Translations under genes and position numbers: made by a program | Source: Physcomitrium patens | Taxonomy: Eukaryota > Streptophyta > Bryopsida > Funariales > Funariaceae | Assembly: GCF_000002425.4 (NCBI RefSeq) | Contig: NC_037261.1 | Span: 6,100,098-6,164,097 of the forward strand | Reading direction: 5' to 3' | DNA length: 64,000 bases | Notes under the pieces: model-generated | The model's input: only the letters and a program-made list of their open reading frames with translations | Told to the model about the DNA's origin: nothing | Databases searched by the model: none | Shown here: one piece after another, positions 21,316 through 34,514 of the stretch | Position numbering within the stretch: position 1 is the stretch's first letter | How the letters are laid out: each line of letters begins with the position of its first letter

Positions 21316-21678
21316 TTACCTCTCCTTCTAGAAATGAGTTCTACAAAGAGTGGTTATCATCATTTATAGATCTTATAATTCTTCATCTTGGTTATGATGG
21401 ATTTTGTCAATAAAAAATTCAACCCTCTTTATTGTATATATAAGATTTTTTGCTAGTTCCTATATTCATTCACTATTTTTTTATCTGCACTAATAAACAA
21501 GATATTTCAACCTATTTTGGCGCCCTGTTGAATCTAAAACTTCTTCCACCTCAAACTTTTGATTATTATCTACTTCTATAGAAAGAGGTGGCATTTGTCT
21601 TCTTCTCAAGATATTTATTGTCTTATATGGTTCAAGAAGAAATACATGGAATATGAGATAGATCTTCATAGATTTCGA
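21316..21678 (-). pseudogene. Element F pol 3' end (chromodomain region)
   Basis: Matches B from its polypurine tract and then the chromodomain, but lacks B's extra ORF stretch. Cut at 21678 by A-family LTRs and continues at 24539. Confidence 0.75.
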
Positions 21679-24538
21679 TGTTGTGTTGTAACATAACTAT
21701 ATAGTGAAAATATAATCAAAAGTAAAATTTTAATTAATATCTAATCATCTTGATTCAATAATAACTTAAGATATTTGAATATGGCTTTTTTAAATGCTTC
21801 TTAGTTTACTTTTTTTGTCTTAATAGCTAGTAGAATAAAGTTAGTTAATAATTTTACCTTCTAGGTTTTAGAAACTCTTTTACTACCTTTAAAAAATCAT
21901 GAATTGGTAAAACCAAATTAAAAGAGGTAAATAATTAGCATGGTTGATACTAGGATTAAGTTGAGGGTAAGATTGGGCTAAAAAATCCCTAAGATAGATT
22001 AGATTGATACTTGAGGATTGACCATTTGTAGAACAAGGTCAAAATCAGATCTCCAACTACTAAAATAACTACCTAGGGCAAAGTAAGGGAACATTTGAAG
22101 ATAAAAAATTAGGATTAGTGAGCTAGCTTTAAGTTTATTTGAAAGATGTAACGCTTGTTTTCAAAGGGCTTGAAATGACTTTGCAATTGTTGTTCAAAGT
22201 TAGGGTTTATATTGGTGATTTAGATTTTATGAAATATAATTAGAACTAGCACTCTTGACTAATTTGTGTAATTGGTGACACATCTATAGTTCAAAATTTA
22301 ATAGTGCTTGGTTGATTAGGTATGCTAAGTGTGTAAAATTTTGTGTCAATCTAATGGTGTAATTGGTAAATATTTAGGTTTTGATATAAGAGGATATTAG
22401 AAGCTGGCAGTTTGGGATTGAATAGGGTTTCTATGATATTTAAAGATCTACTTGTTGGATTAAGGTGAAATTTGGCATAGAAGTAGAAGACTTCAAGATC
22501 AAGCCACACATCGATTTTGAGTTGAAGTTAATAATTAAAGAAGGAGAAATTGCCACTAGAACATTTGTATCAACTTTCAAGTTGGGCACCAAATAACATC
22601 AATGTGATTTTTGGGCTTTTTTTTCACAATCTAAATGTTGGATTGATCATATAAAAGATTTACAATGGAATTTATATACAAAATTTTGAACCAAGTGGAT
22701 AGTCAAATTAGGAGTTACAACTCGCCAAGGTTTATTGATTAGGGTTGAAAGTTGCAAAGAGAAATAAAAAATGCTTAATTATGAAAGTAATAAGGTAATT
22801 GGATTTTATATATAATTGAGGTTTCTAAGAAGAGTATTTTTGAGCACTTTGTACTAGCTTTAAAAAATTTTGAATTAGAATTTGAATTGCATTCTCCTTA
22901 TATAGAGGGAACCTATTAGGATTTCTTGAATATTTGTAAAAAATAACTTTATCTTCCATAGTGAAGTGCCAGGTGCATTTTCAAACAAGACAACGTGTTG
23001 TTATGATGTAACATGACTAATAGATAAAAGAGTGTGGAAATTATTATAATGTAGGAGATCTTAGTTCAAAGTATTAGAGCAAATTATCTTAGAAATATAT
23101 TTAATAGTCAAAAGAGTAGTAAAACTAAAAGGCATCAATATTACCTTTTTAGAAAGGTGACTTCTACTTACTTTGTAGGACCATAAATAAGACAAACAGA
23201 AGTAGATTGGAAAAACAAATGATATAAGCATCTTAAGAAGGAAGTTAAAAGTAAATTCTACCAAATTTACTTAGAAAAACTAGATATTGATACTCAGAGA
23301 GGGCCAATTGTGAACTAGGATCGAAATCAAACCCTAAGGCACAAAACCGAGTCTCGATGATGACTCCAGAGTTCTTTTGCAGATCAAAGAATAGGATTTG
23401 ATAGCAGAGTGAATAAGATTTCTATAAGCATTGATTTTGAGCAATTTGGATTTGTAATGAATTTGAAAAAGCTTTACAAAGTCAAGTTTGTTTTTGGATG
23501 CCTTAGATTTTATGAAATAAAATAGGATTGATGTTTTAGGCAATATCAAGAGTTTTGTAATAGATCTATGGGTGAAATTTTGTAGGTTAATGGTCATAGT
23601 TGTGCTTAATAAGTATTGTGAATTTTAGTTCAATTTAATGGTTGAATTGAAGATTATTGAGATTTAAGTGGGTCAAGGTCTCAAAAAATAGAATTTTAGG
23701 TCTAATAAGGGTTTTTTAGATTTCTTATAATCTATTAGTTGGATTGGAGTAAAATTTATGTGTAAAGATATTAGACTTATTTTTCTATGTACATGATAAT
23801 TTTGAAATCAATTGAATGATGAAAAAAAGAGATATTGGCTTTGGAAGATTGACATTAAGGTTAGAGAAGGAGGTTGGCTAATATCCAAGCACATTTTTGA
23901 GGCTATCATTTATTTGGTAATTTCGATCCTTTTCAAATTTTTTATGCTTGTTGTCAACTTAATTGTTAAAAAGTTTGCTAATTTTGAGTTAAGATTGTTG
24001 GTTCATTCATTAGTAATTAAGATTTAAATCTATTGTAGGAATTACTAGGGTTTGATTTAGGGTTTAGGATTTGGTTTAGAGTTTGGTTAGGATTTGATTT
24101 AGGATTTAGGATTTGATTAGGATTTGATTTAGGATTTAGAATTTGATTAGGATTTGATTTAGAATTTGATTAGGATTTGATTTAGGATTTAGGATTTTAT
24201 TAGGGTTTATTTAGGGTTTAAGATTTGGTTAGTTTTTGGCCTAAAATTTGAATGAAGTCTAATAGGATTTTAACTAGGATTAAATTAAGATTGAATTTAG
24301 ATGTATTTGAAATATATTTGTGATCATTCCAATATTTTTTTAAGATTTCTTATTATTTCTTTGTAATTCCTTTGAGGTTTCTTTGAATTTAATTAAAGCT
24401 TGCTTAGCATTGTTATGATGTAATTAGAATTTAGATAGTATTCGATTAGAGTAAAGATTTTATCATTGCAATTTCTATTCTACCTTCCACAGCTAGGTGC
24501 CTGGAGCATTTTGAAGCAAGACTTCACGTATTACAACA
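21679..24538 (+). repeat. Two adjacent A-family LTRs inserted in element F
   Basis: The first opens with TGTTGTGTTGTAAC (21679) and ends near 22998; a second opening-like sequence (ATGATGTAACATGAC) follows at once. The second ends at 24538 with CACGTATTACAACA, matching A's LTR end at 10605-10617. Both show the LTR middle. No internal pol lies between them. F resumes immediately after, so this is one insertion locus. Confidence 0.65.
24040..24240 (+). repeat. Minisatellite of TTAGGRTTTGATTTAGG-type units
   Basis: About 200 bp of degenerate tandem units made of AGGATTTGATT and TAGGATTT blocks, within the second A-family LTR. It resembles plant telomere TTTAGGG but is irregular. Confidence 0.75.
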
Positions 24539-24765
24539 ATGTAATATAATACTAATAGATTTAATCAATAAGAAACAAGATTGACTTGTTCAAAAATAAA
24601 AAAAGATCCAAGCTTATAATAGTTCAACTTATTATAAATTCAAGTAGTCTTGATGTTACAATGAAATAACAATACATTTTTACTTACATTGAATTGTGGT
24701 TGTTCCTTAAAATAGGTATCTACATAGATCTTTTGTCATGTTTGAGCTTCTTTTAACAAAATTAA
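24539..24765 (-). pseudogene. Element F pol continuation
   Basis: Colinear with B 4705-4905 (post-integrase segment), for example the stretch matching B's GAGTTGTGGTTG. Ends where the LTR of element G begins. Confidence 0.75.
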
Positions 24766-25217
24766 ATGGGATTAAATAGAATTAAACATAAAAGATAAAA
24801 TTGAACAAACAGAAACAAAATAATACAGATTTGAATAGAAAGATGTAAAACCAAACTTTACTAAGAGAAAGGATCCGAAGCCATACCTGATTAGATGCTC
24901 GAAAAGGCCATGACCAATCTTATTTATACCTTGTCCTACCACCCCACGCTTTCTAGAATGTTCTTAGGTTATGGGCCCCACCTAAATAATTACCTTAAAT
25001 TCCTTTTCAAGAAGGTTCTATAGTAGGAACTACTTGGATAACTATCCTAAGCTTTCTTCTAGAAGGTTCTATGATAGGTCCCATCTAAATAACCATCCTA
25101 AATCCTTTATAGAATATTCTATGGTAGATCTTACTTAGTCTATTAACCTTACCTTAATTCTAAAATCTTTCATAGTTCTAATTATCTATATAATTATTTT
25201 ATCTATACTCTGTTACA
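24766..25217 (-). repeat. Element G 3' LTR
   Basis: Matches 30640-31099. The high end reads TGTTACA beside a purine tract (25218-25236 on the minus strand). The low end lacks about the last 85 bp of the other LTR. Confidence 0.75.
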
Positions 25218-25559
25218 ATTAATCCCCTTCTTTAATGTAGAATGTCCTTGTTTTGTTCATGATGGTATCTCCAAATTGTCTCTTGGCAATAAGTGAGGTT
25301 ATGTGCAGGTTCTCACGTTGCATCGTGAATGAGATAACCTTTGCAAAGAATTTTATACTGAAGTTGTGGATGTCCATTGCCACAACGAAGGTAGCGATGC
25401 TTCAAAATGCTATCCAGTTCATATTCTTATTAGTCATCAACTACAACTAGTCGTAGTGGTAGTTAGTATTGATCTTAAAAGTGCTTTCATTCAATATGAA
25501 ATTCCTTCAGTCATGATACATAGAAGATTGGATAGACCCGAATATGTGATGGAAGCTTA

Positions 25560-28237
25560 AGGCAATATACATCATCATATATTACTACAGAAATGTAAAA
25601 AGATCCAAGCCATTGAAGTACTACTTTATGGATTTGAGTTGATGTAGCAAGTGGCAAATTGGCATCGGAGAATAACACTTGATGACCATCTTAGAAGGTC
25701 TTGTATTGGCAATAGTTATCCATATACTACACTTGTCAATTCTATGTGGTAAGGAGGCAGTGTCATGTCTCTTGTAATGCCGTTGTAAGTCGTTGTATAA
25801 ATTCCTCTGTTGTCGAGTTGTTAATATTGATGGGATGATAAAGAATTGTTGGCATAATTAGATGTTGATTGGTATTCACAAAAAATGATGAATGATCGAT
25901 ACTTGCTTCTATGCTATTATTCTAAGTAAAGTCTAAGGATGTTAAATATTCATTCTAATCATTATGATAAATCACCACAAATTTCCATAACATATCTTAC
26001 AAGGTTTGATTTGTATGCTCTGTTTGCTTATCTATTTGAGAATGAAAGGCTAAAGATATAATAAGTCATGTATCTAATAGTGTGAATAAGCCTTGCCAAA
26101 AACTTCCTATGAAGCATGGATCTCGATCTGAAATGATGACACAAGGTAATCCATAGTGACAAAAGACGGTATTAAAGAAGACTCTTGCAAGCATTGAAAC
26201 ATCAATATCCAAGTGTACCACGACCAAGTGAAGTTGCTTCGAGAGTTGATCTACAAAGACGACAATTGCAATATGATTATAAGGCATCTGTAACAAATAC
26301 ATAATGACATCCATAGTCACCTACTTTCAATATGATATGGATAGCAAATTGGCCATAATAGTCCAAAAAATGTTGCATTGGATACTTTATTACATTGATA
26401 TGATTCGCAGGAGTGTACAAAGGTTCAAACATCATGATCCAAACCTGCCTAAAATCATGTCCTTGAGGTCTATTCTAGGATCTTTTCTCATCTTAAATGT
26501 CCAGATATTGGAATGTCTAGATATTCGGATGTCATGTCCTTCTTGAAGTATGCGCATTTGAGATTTAGTATTCTCAGGTACATCAATTTGCTTCTTGAAG
26601 TAGAACGAGTCCTTACTAAGAGTGTAAACTTGATATTATATATTGCTCATCTTCAATCGATCACTAACCATCTTGACATAAGCATCCCGTTGCATAGCTT
26701 CCTTCCATTCTACCTCTTTGATTAGATCATAAATGATGCTACTAATAATAGCAACTTTTACCTTGTCTTTTGATTTATTCTTCACATTTAGTCTCCATGA
26801 TAAAATATTTGGTACAGTATGTTGTCCCCTTTGTCTATACTCAAGTTGGATATCAAAAAGCTATAACTATTCTTCTCAACAATGATGCCACAATTTTATA
26901 TTTTTTACATATAAATTATGTAGCAAGGATTGATGGTCAGTTTGAACAACCATTGACTTCCCCAATAGATAGTGTCGCCACATCTTTGTGGTGTGTACAA
27001 TTGCTAATTGCTCCCAAACACATGTAAAGTAATTGCACTTTGCCCTTCTCAACTTACGTGATTCATATGCCACAAGTTGAAGGCCCTTACTCAAGTCTTG
27101 CTAAAGGACTATTCCAATAGCAAAATCAGAAGCATCAATGTCAAGTATACAAGAGAGATTAGAATAGTACCATTGCAATATTAGAGTTGTAATGAGTGCT
27201 TCTTTCAACTTATCAAAGACGTTTTGCTGCTCTAGTTTCCATTCAAATGGGGCACCTTTCTCTAATAGATTTATCAATGAGACAACAATGTGAGCAAATT
27301 ATTGAACAAAATGGCGATAGTATCTAGCAAGGCCTAAAAATGATCAAACTTTAGAAGCATCCTTAGGAGTGGACCAATCTTCTATTAATTTTATCTTATC
27401 TTACTCCATATGCATGCCTTTAAAAGACACAACATGCATCCAAAAAATAACTTCTAACTTCCAAAGTTCATATTTTGATTACTTGTAATAAAAGTAACTA
27501 TCTTGCAGTCGGCATAGCACCTCTCGTAGGTGTTGCTCATACCTCTTAGGAATTTTATTATATATGAGGATATCATTAATGAAGATGACTATATTCTTAT
27601 CTAAAAGGTTTCAAAAGAGTCTGTTTAAGTGATCCATGAAAGAATCTGGAGCATTGGTGATGCCAAAGGATAAAACCAGCCATTTAAAATGTCCATAGAG
27701 TATATGAAATGCTATCTTTTCTACATCTTCTTTTGCAATAGGTGTTTGCCAATATCCACTCCAAAGAGACAATTTAGTAAAGATGGTCGTACCTTATAGC
27801 TTCTATCTTTAAAAGAGATTATCTTTGTCATCTAATCAACTTATTTATTTTCCATCTCTAGCCTTGGCATACTAAGTATAGCATCATATCTTAGCTTTGT
27901 AACTTTGAATCTCTATCTTAAGATGTAAATATCTGTCAATCTCAAGATTTCTTCTTCATACGTCTTATTCAATACGTTATCTTGGTGATTTGTAAGATAT
28001 ATACTTCCTCCTTTGATTTCCTTGGTTTTGATTCCAAGCCGATCAACAATTTTAATTGAGATGTAATTTTTTGTAGAACCACAATTTATAAGTACTCGAT
28101 ATGGTTGTCCTCTTAGTAGTCACGTTAGAAGCACCAGTCGATTCTTTTTATAGTTGTTTGAGGCTATACCATTTATCTCTAAGAGACAATAGCTATCTCT
28201 AGTACTAGTCTCCGACACTTTTATTAGAGAGTTTCAT
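25560..28237 (-). pseudogene. Element G pol remnant (protease-RT-RNase H-integrase)
   Basis: Decayed Ty3/gypsy pol of a family other than B. The integrase core with I-S-D-R-D-P-C-F-I-G-S-F-W is at 26.1-26.3 kb. RNase H with V-V-Q-T-D-H-Q-S-L is at 26.9-27.1 kb. RT traces lie at 27.2-27.8 kb. The protease L-I-N-C-G-S-T-K-N-Y-I-S at about 28.05-28.09 kb has Asn for the catalytic Asp. Many stops and frameshifts. Confidence 0.8.
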
Positions 28238-29421
28238 TGTCATACTATAATTGCTTATAGTATGTAAATATTAGTTAGGACATATAATATGTTCATAAGT
28301 CCTGGTGTATGTTAGAATGGTTAATAGATTAATTTAAAAAGAGTGGATATAAAAAACTTTATTTTTATTTTTATTTATTTTGATTATAGCATTTGAAAAA
28401 AAATTTAGGACCTAAATATTTAGTATGAAGCCTTGAGAAGAGATTAGAGCCTAAAGAAGAAAATGTTAACTAATAGGAGGCTTATTGGGAGGGATGAAAG
28501 TAAGGCATGGTTGGATGAAGGCAAGAAATGAAGATCTTCATTCCTATTGGTCAAAGGCCATGTCTAATGGACTTCAAGGAGGCTGCTTGAGGCCTTATTA
28601 GGGATAGGATTTTTTTTTGAAGTCATTTGAGCTTTGAAGGCTAAGGTCATCAATTTTAGGTTTTTAGATATTGATTGGATATAAATTTTTTGTGATTTGG
28701 AGTTTTTATGAAAGAGTTATTGGTGCTCAAAGTTAAGGTATCAATTTTGTACCTACTATCACTCTTTGGATCATAACATATGTTTACGGAGAGCAATGAA
28801 AGATTGGCGATTGGGATTCAAAAGAGTACTTCTTTGAACACACTTTTTATATATTTTTTAATGAATTTGGAATATGGATGAAGAAGTTATAGAAGGTTGA
28901 AGTCAACACATTCAAATCAAAGGCAGTAAGTAAGTGTTTTTATTCATAGTAATGATTAGAGCCATATTTTGAGTTTTTAGAAGAATTTTTGGCTCAAATC
29001 TTTTGAAGAAGATATATAATTGTGTTGAAAAACTATAAATATAAATTTTGTGGCATTTGGATGTTTAGTTTGTGAGATATAAAGAAAATTACACATAGAT
29101 ATATAAAACTAGGATTTGAAGCTATTATTAGGATTTTGATGATATCATAAGTTTTACAATAAATTTATAGTTAAAATTTGTTGTAGAAATTGATATAAAT
29201 ATATCAGTAATTCATGTAAAATTTGAATAAGTTTGGATGGTCGGATCAGGAGATATGAAGTATTGAAGTTCGGAAAAATTTTCACAAAAGAATATATAAG
29301 GTTTTAGAGGATTTTATCATATTTTGGGTATTTTTGGTTGTTTGAGACTTATATATTTGGTGTATTAATACTTAAAGGTATTATATGTATATATATAAAC
29401 TTGGTCTTTCTTATCTCAACA
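28238..29421 (+). repeat. A-family LTR inserted in element G
   Basis: Reads as the reverse complement of 53048-54380 over much of its length: GGAGGCTGC..GAGGCC near 28580, and the GGCATTTGGAT..GAGATATAA block near 29050. Boundaries (TGTCAT and CTCAACA) are estimated; no clear duplication seen. Confidence 0.6.
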
Positions 29422-30430
29422 CTTGTTTGAGTAATAAGTGGCAGTTAGGAGCTTAGTGATTTCTTGAGGCAAACTCTTTCTATCTCGATATCATTTTCTT
29501 GTTTTGACTCATTATCTACTTGGTGAATTTCAAAACTATAATTTTGCCTTGTTGTGCTTGTATTTATATTTTGATATTTTGAACAACCTCTAATCTGATG
29601 GCTTGGCTCTCGACAATAAAAACACAATCCTTTTTGTACCAATATTTATCATCTTTGTAGCATTAATGATCTTTGTAAGGTATCAATCTCCATGGGCATT
29701 GGTTGTTTTGCCACAATATTAGATAGCAGCATAAGACTGCGTGCTATAAGTTGAGCTCCATAATTTTTGAAATCTATAGCATCAACTCTCTCTGTAATCC
29801 AAATTGCTTCTTAAAATATTTATAGATCTTTTAATTCTACCTCTCCCTGGACTCCAAGTTTCAAACCTCATAGGAATCAATCCATCATCTTTGCCTCTGA
29901 ATCATTGCCAATTTAGAGACATATAAACATGAATCGGGATACATAATCTTGTATCAATCTTGCTTGTGTAAGATTTGTCAATTGATCACGTGCTATCTTT
30001 TTTCCATTGATGGGCCAAAATTAATTCCTAAACTCAGTATCAAACTCCTTCCAATCACAAAATCCACCTTGAGCTCCATAGCTTTGAACTTGATGTCGCC
30101 ACTAAATGGTTGCTGCTTCCCTCAAATAGTTGTCTGCATATATAATTCCTTCAATGGTATTTGCCCCAGAAAGTTAGAGGTATTGTCGCATATTGAAGAG
30201 CCATTGACATACATCTTCTTATTTTGAAGTTCCAAAGTATGTACTAGGCTTACTTAATTTCAACCTAGCAGATGTCGAGTCTCTTGTCATCAAAGCTTAT
30301 AATTGCCCTTGTAAAGTAGCTATCTTACCTAAAAAGTGTTATATTTGAGCCTCCATCCAGGATTGCTTTGCCATATCTTCCATATTATAATTTCTTTGCC
30401 AAATTCTATTATTGTAATGCCTCTTGATTG
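29422..30430 (-). pseudogene. Element G gag remnant with zinc knuckle
   Basis: An ORF at 29642-29445 keeps G-L-C-F-Y-C-R-E-P-S-H-Q-I-R-G-C, a C-X2-C-X4-H-X4-C knuckle. Upstream capsid sequence is broken by stops. Confidence 0.7.
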
Positions 30431-30547
30431 ACTTTTTAAGAATATCTTATGATATTCTCAAGAGAATACCTAGTTTGACCTCAACAACTGACCTTGGATT
30501 CAAGGATGACTATTAACACGCTACCAAAAGTAAACAGTCTAACACTC

Positions 30548-31099
30548 AATCTGATACCAATGAAATATGACTAGACTAACTCAAAAATCTAAGATCCTTT
30601 AATCTTCAACAACATAAGGCCTCTTCATAAAATAGGACAAAATAGACTAGAACAAAATTGAATGGGATTAAATAGAATAAGCTATAAAAGACAAAATTGA
30701 GCAAATAGAAATAAAATAATATAGATATAAATAAAAAGATGTAGAATCAAACTTTATTAAAAAAAATGGTCCAAAGCCATATCTAATTAGATGCCTCAAA
30801 AGGGCCTAGCTTGTTCAATTTATACCTTGTCCTATTACCTTAGACTTTCTAGAATGTTCTTAGGTTGTAGATCCGACCTAGATAACTACCTTAAATTATT
30901 TTTTTAGAAAGTTCTATAGTAGGCTCCACTTAGATAACTATCCTAAGCTTTTTTTTAGAAGTTTCTATAGTAGGCTCAACTTAAATTCTTTTTAGAATAT
31001 TCTTTTGTGGATCCTACCTGATCTACTAATTTAATCTCAATTCTATAAACTTCCATAGTTCTAATTATCTATATAATTATCTTATTTATATTTGATTAT
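30548..31099 (-). repeat. Element G 5' LTR and primer-binding site
   Basis: The LTR (about 30561-31099) matches 24766-25217. On the minus strand TGGTATCAGATT directly follows the LTR end, a standard initiator-methionine tRNA primer site. Confidence 0.7.
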
Positions 31100-31109
31100 A
31101 GTATATCTC

Positions 31110-31760
31110 AAATATTATTTTAAAAGTTAATTTATCTATTTTATTTGCTCATCAATTTGAGGATGAAAGATCAAAGATAATTTTATATCTACCTTCAATA
31201 TCTTAAAGAAGATTTTTTAAAAACTTAATAAAAATTATATTTCTCTATTTAATATAATATCTTTTGGTAATCCATAATAGCAATAGTTGTCAAAGAAAAG
31301 CTTAGCCGTTTTTTCATCTAAAATAGATTTTGTATATAATACAAAATATGCCATTTTGGTGAAGAAATCTACTATCACAAATATAGAGTCATATAAACTT
31401 GAACTTAAAAGATCCGTAATAAAATCCATAGAAATAAAAGATGATGGTTTTTTTGTAATAATCAATGGTTGGAGAAGTATATAGGATCAATAATAAGGAA
31501 TTTTTGTTCTTCAACAAATGTCACATGCTTGTATAAAGTCTTTCACAGCCTTCTATATTTGTAGCTACTAAAAATCTCTAGATATAAGCTTCAAAGTCTT
31601 GTTATATTCAAAATATCTTATTGCTAGAACGTCGTGATAAGCTTAAAGAATACATAAACATATTTTTCTTTTTAGAACATATAAGCAATCTTCAAAATTT
31701 TCTATTTGTCTAAAGATTTCTATACTATTTACCATATATTATAGTTCTAAGTACTTTAAA
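31110..31760 (-). pseudogene. Element F integrase remnant
   Basis: Resumes F after G, colinear with B 5150-5750. An ORF (31465-31235) has S-M-D-F-I-T-D-L, the first catalytic Asp block, and Y-G-L-P-K-D-I. The zinc-finger part lies above it, with stops. Confidence 0.75.
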
Positions 31761-32730
31761 TGCATCTAAGCACTCTAAATAATATATATAGATACAAGAA
31801 AAACTATAAATATTATTTAGTAGTTAGAAGAAGCATGAGAAAGAACCTCATGTCTTTTTAGTTAATTATATAGAAAGTATGATTTATAATAGATTTAAAT
31901 TATTACTATAAAAATATTGAAGATAGGAAATTATATCTTTAAATTGAGATTGATATTATAAAATCATTATAAGAATTTTTATAATTTATTTATAAATTTA
32001 TTTAGAATTTTTTAGGAATTTTTAGAGCGATTTCTAAGACTTTGGTAAAAATGAGTTTTACCACTTCGGGAGCCATTATGAAGAAATGGAGCAAGATTTG
32101 AAGGCCACGATAGATTCATGGACTAATTGGGTATTTTTAAATACCATGGCGAAGTCAAAAATTTTAAATTATAGATTTTATTAATAAAAAATAAGAGGAC
32201 TAATAGCTAGTATAGTCCTCGTAAGAAGGTGCACAAGTTCCATATGAGTTGTAGCACCTTAAACGTAGTTAGGAAGATAAGATTAAGGCCTTGTGGCCTC
32301 TCTTAGGAATCCATATACACTACTTGCAAGCCTTAGTGAGGCTCGAACTCCTCATCTCTTAAACAAACTATCCTTGAAGTGAAAATTATTTAATTAACTT
32401 TTTATTTATTTACTTATTATTTTTCAAACCTTCATAATTTACTCAAAGTAACTTGAATTTATATGTTTCTTATACCATTGAAAAGATAAAAAAAATAAAT
32501 TTCTAAAATTAAATTTCTTACTTTTATTTTTTATTTTTTACTAGGTAAAAATTGAGTGAACAAACTATGACTAGTTTTATAGTATATAATTGCTTGATTG
32601 CACTTATTCTACTTGTGTTTTGTTTTGTTTTTTTTTTCTTGTTCTTGCTACTTTCACTTTATACCACCCACTATAAGCAACTTTTAATTGAGTCCATCTT
32701 ATAATTGGATTGAGGAGTAAAATTTACACT
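31761..32730. other. AT-rich DNA, probably including the 5' LTR of element H
   Basis: No coding content. A less AT-rich patch (32040-32370) with GAAGGTGCACAAG and GTGAGGCTCGAACTC may belong to the LTR that ends at 32734. Its start was not found. Confidence 0.35.
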
Positions 32731-32737
32731 CACATTT

Positions 32738-32755
32738 TGGTGCATTTGTCGAGAG
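32738..32755 (+). other. Putative tRNA-Asp-type primer site of element H
   Basis: TGGTGCATTTGTCGAGAGA follows CACA-TTT, the same CA-TTT-TGG layout as element J at 52957-52961. It is a degenerate form of the Athila/Tat-type site. Confidence 0.45.
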
Positions 32756-33869
32756 ATGGTGCTTCTAATAGTGTATGTGAATGTGAAGTTGCTTGTTGTG
32801 ATTTATCTTATTTTATTTTTTTGAGTAAGAAATTCAAATAGATCTTCATCATTGATAAGTGTTCTATATCTCTTCTTTAATTGTGAAAAAAAAAAATTTC
32901 AAATTTTCACTTTATAAGATAGTCAAGGATTTCAATGTTGAATTGACTGTGGATTGCTCTCGGGTTTTTATCAATCAATTTTTATGTGTTTCATTTTTCA
33001 AGTTGAAACTTTTTGAAGTTGTGTATCTTGATTTTAGCTTCCCAAAAATCTATCATACATTCGAATTATATTTGATTTAAATTTTTAGTGAATTTCTATT
33101 AGGAAGAGGTTTATTGCTAAAGTAGTTCTATATACCTTTTATTTGGAAAGGTGTTTTTTAGTGCTCGGTGATTATTTAATAGTAGAAATTTTTGAAAAAA
33201 AGTAACTTAAAGTTGAGTTTATAGTGGTAAAAACTTCAATATTATTGAATCAAAATTGAATTTGTGGCGATTTTTGGAGTGGAGAGAGGTTGTTGCTATA
33301 AGCGGAATACAATTGAGATTAGTGATTTCTATCTCTTCTATTGATTATATTTTGGATTTTATGTTATATTTTAAAATTTTGTGTTGAAAATATTATTTTT
33401 AAATATATCAAATTATAATAAAAAAAATAAAAATAAAAATATATATCAATATAAATAAAGAAAGAAATAAAATAAAATAAAAATAAAAGAAAATTAAGAT
33501 TAAATTAACAATAATAATAAGTTAAAAGTAAAATAGAGATAATAATAATATTATTATTTTAATATGATTATTTAATTAATTAATAAAAAATAAAATTAAT
33601 TAATAGTTTAAATTTACTTTTAACTTTTATTTTAACTTTTATTTTTTATTTTACTTGACTTTTTATTTTTTATTTTTAGTTAATGCTTATAAGAATAAGG
33701 AGCTCGTCTTCAAGGTTTTATGACTCTCCCTTCTTGTAATTTTTCTAGTTGAGGGACTTTTATTAGTAGTAGGAAGATTTAATCACTCTCTCTACCCCTC
33801 ATATCCCTTCTATTGACAAAAGTAGTATAGAAAGAGTCTAAACAGAATTCAAGAAAATTCTTTATCAAC

Positions 33870-33903
<34 letters not shown>

Positions 33904-34514
33904 AGAAGAAAGAGGAAGATGTAAGAAGAGGTAACCTTCTAAAATTTCTTATAGATTTTATTTTCTTTACAATTAATAAAGTTTTAGAATCCTTTCCTAT
34001 CTCAACTCATTTTTTTTTTTTTTTTTTTTTCAATTGATTAATTCAAATCAGATGAGACGAAGTCCATGTTGGAATTCTTTAATACATGCCATATTGGTTG
34101 GAGATGTGATTAGGTGATTCTTTCTTCAACATGGTTCGATTATCTTACAAAGAATAATTTTTGTCTAATAAACAAGTATTGTTAACTGTTGTAGTAAGTA
34201 ATTTCTTAACTATCTTATTGTAAAAAGACAAGAAAAAAAAATAGCTCGAGCTTCTTGCTATCCTGGTATAAAATTCTTTTTCACAATTAAGATTGCTTAG
34301 GATTACTTCTACACACAATATTTTTGTATAATAATTAAAATTGTGAATAGTCTTGCTTGGAGTAATACTCAAGCAAGCATTCCTCTATTAATTATTTTTG
34401 TTTTATTTCCCTTCCATGTGAGAAGGTACTTAAGTGGGTTATAATTTAAATTATGAAGAAATTGGATGGATTAAAAATTACACTAAGTTGAACAATATGT
34501 TTATAGTCATGTAG
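32756..34514. other. Leader of element H, AT-rich, with homopolymers
   Basis: Holds an (A)30 run at 33871-33900 and a (T)21 run at 34010-34030, plus AAAATA-rich simple sequence at 33415-33650. No gene seen. Confidence 0.5.

Noticed and set aside
24040..24240. Interstitial telomere of TTTAGGG type
   Set aside because: Units are irregular (AGGATTTGATT blocks), GGG is mostly lost, and the run lies inside an A-family LTR whose normal sequence already contains such words.
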